DNA from: Leptidea sinapis
Lineage: Eukaryota; Arthropoda; Insecta; Lepidoptera; Pieridae
Assembly: GCF_905404315.1 (NCBI RefSeq)
Contig: NC_066296.1
Span: 9,486,001 to 9,550,000, forward strand
Direction of reading: 5' to 3'
Length of the DNA stretch: 64,000 nucleotides
The notes under the pieces are model-generated. The model saw only the letters and a list, made by a program, of their open reading frames with translations, did no database searches and had not been told where the DNA came from. The position numbers were made by a program, and so were the translations under genes. This document shows positions 55,760 to 64,000 of the stretch, one piece after another (position 1 is the stretch's first letter; the number at the start of each line of letters is the position of its first letter).

Positions 55760-56530
55760 ATTTTGTTTGGAAGAAGAAGAGTGGAAGATGGGCAGCAACA
55801 TCCTTCCGAGATAGCACCACCATCAACTGAATCACCAACTACGCGGGCGCCAAGCGCAAAAATGACAGAAAATATAAGGCCGCGGTCCACTGTCACCGGC
55901 GGCACTGCTCGTGGTTGCCATGGTAGCAGCCACATAAACAACGGGGCAGGGGATTCTAAGAATCCCTGGATTCACCAACTCTGCCAACAACGAAGAAAGG
56001 CTCTTGCAACATAATATATTATCAAGACACTGCGGACCGATGAGAAGTACGAGGAGCTGGAGGAAGCTTTGAGCAGACTATGTTATCCGAAGACTAGATA
56101 AGAGTCCGCGAGGACGACCAACTGTCCAGGGTGATTTTGGGTTCCTCGTTCACAAGTCTCTCGTCAGCAACGTAATTGAGATGGCGAGCATGTCGACTAG
56201 AGTAGCCTACTTAATACCTAGAATTACTAAACCGTATTCGCTGCAGATCATCCAGGTTTACGCTCCGACTTCCACACACTCAGACGAGGAGGTGGAAGCC
56301 ATGTATGAGGACATTTCAACAGCCATTTACACTACTAAGACACACTTCAACGTTGTCATGGGTTGAGAGTGGGGAAATTTGGTTACACTTCATGGAAAAA
56401 GAGGAACTCTATATGATGAACTCCTTCTTCATGAAGCCGGAACAAAGTCGGAAGCCAAAACTTGATTATTTCGACCAAAAGATATATATTGAATGATGTT
56501 TCCATGATCAACTCAGTGAAAACATATCGT
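55760..56530 (+). mobile_element. RTE-like LINE 5' region and endonuclease relic
   Basis: From about 56130 the plus strand reads G-F-L-V-H-K-S-L, R-V-A-Y-L-I-P-R-I-T, SLQIIQVYAPTSTHSDEEVE, A-M-Y-E-D-I-S and T-H-F-N-V-V-M-G followed by a stop where the catalytic D-F-N should be, then after a frame change N-S-F-F-M-K-P-E-Q-S-R-K-P-K. This is the apurinic-type endonuclease of RTE LINEs. The 88-codon frame at 55748-56014 may be the 5' part of the same element. It is head to head with the RT fragment to its left. Confidence 0.75.
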
Positions 56531-56559
56531 ATCTATGAATAATCTATTATATTATATAA

Positions 56560-57711
56560 AAGAGATTTCCACTGGTAATTGACTCATCACGAAATCTCAG
56601 AAACTACAAAGCCTACAAACTTAGAATTTGGAAAGTAGGTTCTTTCTAAAACGTAGGTGTTAGCTAAGAAACAGTTTTGAGAAACTTCACCCCTAAAGGG
56701 GTCTAAGGTTGTATGAAAGTCCCATGTTTTTGAAGTTAGAGACGTGAAAATCAACATTTAGGTTACAAGCTTTAAATAATACAAATTTGTATAAGTCATT
56801 TTGGGAAATCCCCTTTTTAAGGGTGGTAAAATAGGGAGGTAAAGTTTTTATGGGAAAGTTTTAATTATTGTTAAAAGTTTGGTAGGTCTTTTTAGGGAGT
56901 AGGTATCAGCTAAGAAAATATTTTACCAAAACCCTCATAAGGGGGTGAAATTGGGTTTGGAATGTTGGATGAAAGTCTTATGAAGTTCGGTCATAGTGGT
57001 ATTTTTTGTATAGATACCTTTATAATTAAAGTGCCTTTGACAGGTGTCAAAGGTACGCCTTTCGATGATAAAATTATTAAATAAATATTATTATAATTAG
57101 TGATATTATGGAAGAGGGATTGCTTGATGGAGTTAAGACGGCCCATTCTGCTTTCAAATTACCTTTGAACCTGAACACGTGCTTCGAGATGCCAAAATTA
57201 TTGTATGGGATGAGTGTACTATAGCCCATAAGAAGCATTGAACCTCTAAATAGGACTCTCCAAGGTACTATTGGCTGGTGACTTCAGACAGACGTTGCTT
57301 ATTCTCTCGAGGGACACGTGCAGATAAAGTTAATAATTGCCTGTAGTCGTCAGTTTAATAGCAACAATTTCCGGTTAAGAAATTATGCCACTCGATAATC
57401 CTGTTATAATAATAAACCCAGAAGAAAACAGCCGGTATATATCTCAGAAATTGTTTCTTTCACGACCACTTGTACCTACGTGGAGGCTTAAAGCCTGTGC
57501 TTATAACAATATGTAAATTAAAATTTTGTTTACGGAGAAGTTTGGAAAAATAGAACTGGCAGCTCTTTATTCCAAAAGCAATGTTAATTGCGACCTCTTT
57601 AGATATGAACTATGAAGTGCGGTTTTTACTAGCGGTTGGACTTTTGTCGATAAGTTAATCTAATAGGAAATCAGAAATTATGCGCGGATGAAGTCGCGGG
57701 CGACTGCTAGT
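56560..57711 (+). mobile_element. Helitron relic with helicase motifs and 3' end
   Basis: In changing frames: H-S-A-F-K-L-P-L-N-L-N-T (57150), A-K-I-I-V-W-D-E-C-T-I-A-H-K-K (57190; the Walker B-like D-E-C) and V-L-L-A-G-D-F-R-Q-T-L (57265), all motifs of the Pif1-like helicase of Helitrons. A hairpin GTCGC-GG-GCGAC (57693-57704) followed by TGCTAG (57705-57710) then T fits a Helitron 3' terminus inserted before T. Rep domain not found; stops throughout. The 5' boundary is approximate. Confidence 0.7.
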
Positions 57712-58647
57712 TTACTTATATGTATAATAGACCCGCTGATGACCACTAAAGATGAGCTCAAATTTTTTAAGCCAGTGCTCTGTTAAACAAAATATGAATA
57801 CTTTCATGGTTCATAAATAACTCCAGTCCAAGTAGGTAATAAACCTAACAACCCCTACAAGTTTAGGTGCATAAGATTTGCAATTTTAGAACTATGATTT
57901 GTACTATTATTAGATATTAAAGTACTTATACATTTTAGTACTTCTATTAGTACATTCAGTATATACTCTACTAGAGGAATCCCTTGATATAATATTATTG
58001 TTTAACTTTAATATATTAGAAGATATATCTATAACCTTGCTATATAAATAAACTATAACCTTGCTTAATATAAGCAGGAGGCCAGGTTGCCAAATGTTTG
58101 GCTTTATTATAAATAAAAAACAATTATAAATAAATATATTTGTTAGTTTGATTTTGCGCGTTGTTCGCCTCAGTTTGAACAGAGCTTTATGCTGTACATA
58201 AGAATGGATAACTGATATGGCCAATTGTAAAGGATGTGGTGGTGGGATCTTCATGACAAAAAATGTTTATCGTTCAAACTATAAACTTTACCGTGTATCA
58301 TTAACTCAGTATGGTTTTTACCAAATCTAAGTAAAAATCTTAAGGGCTGCTGATTTCGAACATGAATAAAACTTGCTTAAAAAGTACGTGAAGAATATTA
58401 AAGTTTGTAAAAGCCATTTATGTTAATAGGACTCTTTAGAAGACGTTTTTCTGTATACTAATTTCAAAGTGAAAATTAGAAGCTTTTGCTTTCACTATAA
58501 GCGGCTCTTTTGCTCGTTTATTTCTTACTTAATAATACGAAACCATTTGCGTTAAAGTAAAAACTTTAAAAAGGAAAACTTCTTAGTAAATTAACTAATG
58601 TTGACTGAAATTTATATTTTTTAAGTAATGACTTCTAATTATTTCTG
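57712..58647. other. AT-rich stretch, nothing recognised
   Basis: The 114-codon minus frame at 57910-58254 shows no motif and is likely chance. Confidence 0.35.
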
Positions 58648-58750
58648 CCATGAAGTAATAACGGGTAAACATTATTGTGTTTCGGTCTGAAGGGCGCCGT
58701 ATCTAGTGAAACTACTGGGCAAATAACACTTTACATCTTCACTTCACTCC
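58648..58750 (+). mobile_element. Family C retroposon fragment
   Basis: Contains GTTTCGGTCTGAAGGGCGCC and ACTGGGCAAATAACACTTTA; breaks off at both sides. Confidence 0.6.
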
Positions 58751-58831
58751 AAGTGTCCTCCCTAAGAGTTCACTTCTACCAAGATTTATCAGAGGATTTT
58801 TGGTCAGGGTTTTTACTAGATTTTATTTTTT

Positions 58832-60672
58832 GGAATAGGAGGACAAACGAGCGTACGGGTCACATGGTGTTAAGTGATCACCGCCGCCCACATTCTCTTG
58901 CAACACCAGAGGAATCACAAGAGCGTTGCCGGCCTTTAAGGAAGGTGTACGAGCTTTTTTTGAAGGTACCCATGTCTTATCGTCCCGGAAACACCGCACA
59001 AGGAAGCTCATTCCACCGCGTTGTAGTACGAGTAAGGAAGCTCCTTGATAACCGCACTGTGGACGACCGCCACACATCCGGATGGTGGGGATGATATCCT
59101 AACTTGTAGCGTGTCGTGCGGCAGGAATCAGGCGGCAGGAATCAGGTTAAACAGCTCTTCGGAACACTCCCCGTGATAAATGCGGTAGAAGACACACAAT
59201 GAAGCGACGTCACTACGCAACGCCAAGTGATACAGCCTTTCATAGATCACTGGGTCCCCGACCATTCAAGCTGCTCTACGTTGCACACGGTCAAATGGAT
59301 CGAGCTGATACTGGGGTGCGCCAGACCAGAGATGACAGCATTACTCCATGTGTGGCCGAACCTGCGCTTTGTAGAGCGCTAGAATGTGGGCCGGCTTGAA
59401 GTATTGCCGTGCTCTATTAATGACGCCCAGTTTCTTTGAAGCCAATTTGGCTTTTCCAGATGGCCACGGAATTGGCAATTGCTCCAGATTTCGAGACCCA
59501 GTATTCCGATACTAGGCGAGGCTTTAAGGGAATTGTTGTCGAAGAGCGGTCATACGACAAATGGGGTTTTTTAGTGGTAAACGCGCAAACTTGACTCTTC
59601 TGGGGGTTAAATTGGACATGGTTCAATTTCATCATTTCGCGACCTTCTCGAGAAAGGACTCGATAGAAGACACAAGTTTCTCCCGGCACTGGTCGACGAT
59701 TTCCCATGGCCCGTGTATACGTCATCACCAGTGCTGTAGTGCTGTCGTTTGCATAGTAATTTATGTTGGAGGTGTCCAACATATCATTGATATGCAGAAG
59801 AAACAGCGTGGGAGATAGCACACAGCCTTGGGCACTCCAGCATTCACGGGCTTCGGGTTCGAGCAATATCTGTCGACAACGACCTGTATGCTGCGCCCAG
59901 AAAGGAAGCTGAAGGTCCAGTTCCACAAGCTCTCGGGAAGCCCAAATGATGGAAGTTTTGAGAGGAGCGCCTTTGGCCATACACGATCAAAGGCTTTCGC
60001 TATATTCAGGCTAACTGCAAGGCCTTCCCCCTTGCTTTTAGTAGCCGCCGACCATTTATGTGTTAGGTATACCAGGAGATCTTCTGCCGACCGTCCATGG
60101 CAAAAGTCGTACTGTCGGTCGTTGATCAACTGGTGACCTTCTAGATATACCAAGAGCTGGTGGCTGATTATGCTCTCCATGATTTTGGAGAGCAGGGAGG
60201 TAATAGGCCTGTAGTTTGCCGGATCCGAACTGTCTCCTTTTTTTTGGATCGGATGGACAAAGGCTGACTTCCATGAGTCAGGGACTACGCTTTTGGAATA
60301 AGAGTGCCGAAATAAACGCGTTATACCGGCGTCAACTCAGGGTCACATGTTCTAAGCACGATTGGAGATATGCCATCCGGCCCGCTCGACTTCCTGACGT
60401 CCAACGAAAACAGAGCTCGCCTAACAGTTTTCTGTCTGAACTGTACTTCAGGCATAGAGCTCTGACACCGCGGGATGGTCGGCGGTGTTTTTCCGTTGTC
60501 GTCAAAAGTCGAGTTGGAGACAAAACGAGAGCAAAGGAGATCGGCTTTATCTTTTGCCGTATCGGTCAGGGTGTCATTTCTCATGTGCAACGGCGGCAGG
60601 GACGGCTGGTTTAAGTTACCAAGAACAGCTTACGACAACGACCAGAACTTGCGTGTTCCAGTCGGTGGTGGG
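58832..60672 (-). mobile_element. Jockey-like LINE, RT to 3' end (long copy)
   Basis: Read in reverse: T-G-T-R-K-F-W (60655), the linker with HMRNDTLTDTAKDKADLLCS (60590), V-R-K-S-S-G-P-D-G-I-S-P (60385), N-Y-R-P-I-T-S-L-L-S-K-I-M-E-S-I-I, H-G-R-S-A-E-D-L-L-V-Y-L-T-H-K-W, AVSLNIAKAFDRVWPKALLS (60000), then after a frameshift V-L-S-P-T-L-F-L-L-H-I-N-D-M-L and Y-A-N-D in place of Y-A-D-D (59745). The thumb, R-R-D-V-A-S-L and L-W-N-E-L-P regions and 3' untranslated region follow down to 58832. At least two frameshifts. GC-rich for the window. The endonuclease half is missing. Plus-strand frames here are shadows. Confidence 0.85.
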
Positions 60673-60795
60673 TATACAGTGGCAACTTTTTCTGCTGTGA
60701 AGCAGTAATGTGCAAACATTATTATTTTTCGGTTTGAAAGGCGCCGTAGCTAATTGTTTTACTGGGCTAATTAGATTTAAGAGCAGCCAACCCGT
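60673..60795 (+). mobile_element. Family C retroposon fragment
   Basis: TTTTTCTGCTGTGAAGCAGT, CGGTTTGAAAGGCGCCGTAG and TACTGGGCTAATTAGA. It abuts the 5'-truncated edge of the reversed Jockey copy. Confidence 0.55.
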
Positions 60796-61414
60796 TATAT
60801 TTTTCATACAAACGCTCGTAAGTAACTATGGCGTTTTAATGTATCGTTCTTTTAAAAAATTACTAAGAGGTATCTTGTGCATTATCTAAATTTCCTTAGA
60901 AGCAGAAAATACAAATTTCAAGAAACAGATTCAGTATAATCCTAAAAATATCTGCTTTTTTGCAAAGTTTTACCTGAACTTTAGCCGTTCGTTATACTCA
61001 TATTAAGTTGTTTAAATAAAGAAAACATTGCGATATAATCCTCGCGTATATAGAGATTCTATATCAAAAATAATTATTTCACTAATTCGGGAGGATTACA
61101 CAAAAACACGTATTTCCTGAAAGATGTTTTATATAATTACTAGACACAATTTATCGTCCAATGTTATCGCTTTCTCTTGCCTGTCATCAACAGGAGGTAT
61201 GCGAAGGATGAAACAACATGATTTTCGACCATGTTCGCGTTGACGTTAGTCAGGACTGGGAAAGGCTCTTAATATCATATGTCTCAAAGTGAGGATTGCA
61301 ATTGTGATGCTGCTCAGAAGTTGGGTTCAATCAGAATCATATCACACTCGCACGGAATATCGTCGTAAAGCGATGCGAAAGATAGCGGCCTATTGCCGTT
61401 ATCTTTCGCATAGG
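60796..61414. other. AT-rich spacer with a family C scrap and a hairpin
   Basis: Positions 61262-61342 weakly match the ATGTCTCAAGGTGACG part of family C. A hairpin of 15-base arms lies at 61375-61409. No gene. Confidence 0.35.
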
Positions 61415-63227
61415 TTAGTGTCGAGGACCGGAGGCCACCACAGACTACGCAGGGCGATCTGTGCATAATTTTGCATTGGCATATGGTCTGCCCAATTGGT
61501 TGAGTCACCAACACGGCTCCCGGATGTGGATAGCCACATGCCGTCCTTAATAAATCTTCTGCTGACTACACATCCCGATGGTTACCAGGTCTTTGTCGAC
61601 GCCCCTCTCAGAGCGTCCGACCATTGTCTGGTCAAGAGTGTAGTGCCTATCCGACGCCAACGTCGCAGACCACTAGCGATCCGCCGCGTTTGGCGCTACA
61701 AGTCAGCAGATTGGCATAGGATGCGTTCCTTTTTTGCATCCTACCCTTGGGGCAAGGTTTGTTTCCCTTCGGATGTTGCAGTAGCCGATGTGATACTACA
61801 TGGCATGGATAGATTATTACACCAAGCTCTGTAGTACCAACCGGTGGCAGATCACTGCAAAAAACAGGCGTATCGAACTTTGCGGTTTGCGGTTGCGGCG
61901 CTGGGCGCAAAGGATCCGAACTGCAAAGTTCCTAAGAGGAAACATAACCTTGCCTCCAGATTTTTAAGCGGCAAATCGCCCGTGCGAAATCAAAGCACGT
62001 CGTCGAAATCGGCGAGCAGCTTTTCAGTTACCCGACCGGAACACGCAAGTTCTGGTCGTTGTCGAAAGCTGCTCTTGGCAACTTCAACAATTCGTCCCTA
62101 CCGCCGTTGCACATGAGGAATGACACCCTGGCCCATACGGCAAAAGAGAAAGCCGATCTCCTGTGCGCTATTTTTGCCTTCAACTCGACTCTTACCGACA
62201 GCGGAAAAACACAGCCGACCATCCCGCGGTGTCAGAGCTCTATGCCTGAAGCACAGTTCAGACAGAAAACTGTTAAGCGAGCTCTGTTTTCGTTTGATGA
62301 CAGGAAGTCGAGCGGGCCGGATGGCAATTCTCCAATCGTGCGTACATCGTGTGCCCTTGAGTTGACGCCGGTTTTATTCCGGCACTCTTATTCAAAAGGC
62401 GTAGTCCCTCATGGAAGTCAGCCCTTGTACATCCGATCCAAAAAAAAAGGAGACAGTTCGGATCCAGCAAACTACAGGCCTAATGCTATTACCTCCCTGC
62501 TCTCCAAAATCATGGAGAGCATAATTAGCCGCCAGCTCTTGCTATACCTAGAGGGTAACCAGTTGATCAACGACCGACAGTACGGCTTTCGCCATTATCG
62601 GTCGGCAGGTGATCTTCTGGTATACCTAACACATAGATTGGCGGCGGGTATTGAAAGCAAGGGGGAAGGCCTGGCAGTTAGCCTGGATATAGCGAAGGCC
62701 TTTGATCGGGAATGGCACAAGGGGCTCCTCTCAAAACTTCCATCATTTCGGCTTCCCGAGAGGTTGTGCAAGTGGACCTCCAGCTTCCTCACTGAGCGTA
62801 GCATACTGGTCGTTGTCGACTGATATTGCTCGAACCCGAAGCCCGTGAATGCTGTAGTACCCCAAGGGCGTGTGCTATCTTCCACGCTGTTTCTTCTGCA
62901 TATCAATGATATGTTGGACACCTCCAACATACATTGCTAAGCAGACGACAGCACTGATGATGCCGTATACACAGGCCATGCAGCTTTCTCTCGGGAAATC
63001 GTCGAGCAGTGCCGGGAGGTACTTGTATCTTCAATTGAGTCCTCTCTTGAGAAGGTCGCGGAATGGGGTAAATTGAACCTTGGCCAGTTTAACCCCCAGA
63101 AGACTCAAGTTTGCGAGTTTACCACTAAAAAAACCCCATTTGTCGTACCACCGCTCTTCGACAACACTTCCCTTAAAGCCTCTTCTAGTATCGGAATACT
63201 AGGTCTCGAAATCTCAAGCTCAAATTA
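61415..63227 (+). mobile_element. Jockey-like LINE, endonuclease end through RT
   Basis: Begins in the endonuclease (T-D-Y-A-G-R-S-V-H-N-F-A near 61444; SPTRLPDVDSHMPSLINLLL; A-S-D-H-C-L-V near 61620, the conserved S-D-H of these nucleases). Then a linker with R-K-F-W-S-L-S-K-A-A-L-G and one open frame of 254 codons (62059-62823) holding SSGPDGNSPIV, N-Y-R-P-N-A-I-T-S-L, GLAVSLDIAKAFDREWHKGL and E-R-S-I-L-V-V-V-D. The Y-A-D-D box reads stop-A-D-D (near 62940). Cut off at 63227 by a family A tail. Same subfamily as the reversed copy at 58.8-60.7 kb. Confidence 0.85.
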
Positions 63228-63562
63228 GCTTTAAGGGTAAATGTATACACTTTTATAATATAGTCCCTGCAGCTGTTCAGGCATTCTCAATAAATAAAAT
63301 TAAATGTTTTATAAAAAATGGCTCTGTGGTAAATCTTACTACTCCACAGCTGAATATCTAAGTGATCGGACAGCCTAGGACTAGATTATGATTATATTAT
63401 AGCTTTAGCAAAAGAGCGCAAAAAAAAGAATGCTGGGAGAGTTTCTTGCGCTGCTTCTTCTCTCTCAGAGCGCCATTTGTTTCCGAAGCGGTAGTAGTAT
63501 CTATTATATTAGAAATGACATCAAAAAGAATTCTAAATAATAAATTTTGAGAAAATAAATGT
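63228..63562 (+). mobile_element. Family A LINE 3' end, longest copy
   Basis: Starts AGCTTTAAGGGTAAATGTAT directly at the broken Jockey RT, encodes LCGKSYYSTAEYLSDRTA followed by a stop (63325-63384), and ends AATAAATGTCTATTAATGC. This copy shows best that family A is the end of a LINE ORF plus its 3' untranslated region. Confidence 0.8.
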
Positions 63563-64000
63563 CTATTAATGCTGTGGTACTGCATTTTAGTGGCCATAAA
63601 TATTGATACAATAATATAATTTAGTATAGACGTGTACTCGTGACTGTGCCTCTGGTTTTATTTTATGTAACACAATGAAATAATACAACGTAAGTTACAT
63701 TAACATAAGTCAGTAAATAATAGTATTAGGGCTACTTGCTATAGATTTATTTGAAACGACTCAACAAATTGACGTGTTTTTAACACACACAAACCTTTAT
63801 CAATATTTGTTATTTATATCATTTATAACTTTGTCCTGCGATTTAGTTTTAGGCATTCTTAAAATTACTATTTGTCGATAATTTTTTTTTTCTGAGGCCA
63901 AATTCAGCAAAATTCTTTTAGAGTTAATACTCTGGTTCAGAATTACAAATAAATCGTTTTAACTCTGAAAGTGTATGAATAACTTTTAAAATTCTATTCA
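63563..64000. other. AT-rich stretch, nothing recognised
   Basis: No supported feature to the window edge. Confidence 0.4.

Noticed and set aside
57910..58254. 114-codon minus-strand open frame as a gene
   Set aside because: Low-complexity, AT-driven codon use, no motif and no promoter or splice context.
59828..60614. Plus-strand open frames of 102 and 132 codons
   Set aside because: Antisense to the Jockey RT on the minus strand, which has recognisable motifs in order.
61314..61514. Minus-strand 66-codon frame upstream of the Jockey endonuclease
   Set aside because: It overlaps plus-strand endonuclease codons and a hairpin; no recognised motif.

Overview
The window looks like gene-poor nuclear DNA from an insect, most probably a moth or butterfly (Lepidoptera). 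It is strongly AT-rich. I found no host protein-coding gene with convincing exon structure, no rRNA and no CRISPR. Almost everything recognisable is a decayed transposable element, and the element types (Jockey-like and RTE-like LINEs, short A-tailed retroposons, tRNA-like SINE heads, Helitron, mariner, MITEs) together with familiar moth repeat termini point to Lepidoptera. The family assignments rest on recalled protein and repeat families, not on a search.

Layout. 0-5 kb: RTE and Jockey LINE tails, a retroposon (called family C here) inserted into a Jockey tail, a LINE 3' tail (family A), and a mariner transposase fragment. 6-13 kb: a tRNA-like SINE head between inverted arms, a 0.85-kb LINE 3' part (family B), Jockey tails, the first hammerhead-like motif, two relics of one further retroelement ORF, a CR1-like tail and a SINE. 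13-27 kb: sparse, mostly AT-rich, with RTE tails, a repeat (family G) carrying two nested insertions, families A, B, C and F, and another SINE. 27-40 kb: RTE and Jockey tails in both orientations, a GC-rich ORF1-like relic at 34.4-34.8 kb and a degraded 1.3-kb Jockey copy at 38.9-40.2 kb. 41-48 kb: three terminal-inverted-repeat elements in a row, then two elements that hold hammerhead-ribozyme-like motifs between inverted arms. 49-58 kb: RTE fragments (an intact 148-codon C-terminal ORF; RT and endonuclease parts head to head, the RT part with a perfect 455-bp tandem duplication) and a Helitron relic with helicase motifs and a 3' hairpin. 58.8-63.6 kb: two long Jockey copies in opposite orientation sharing about 1.1 kb, the second cut off by a family A tail.

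The elements do not form a pathway; they are successive insertions. All four reverse transcriptase catalytic boxes that can be read are mutated (Y-A-N-D, stop-A-D-D, Y-A-D-E, F-A-D-Y), so no autonomous LINE activity is expected from those copies. The most interesting signal is the set of three small sequences at 9.4, 43.6 and 46.8 kb that fit the hammerhead ribozyme core, each with a self-complementary or nearly self-complementary helix III; two of the three lie inside terminal inverted repeats.
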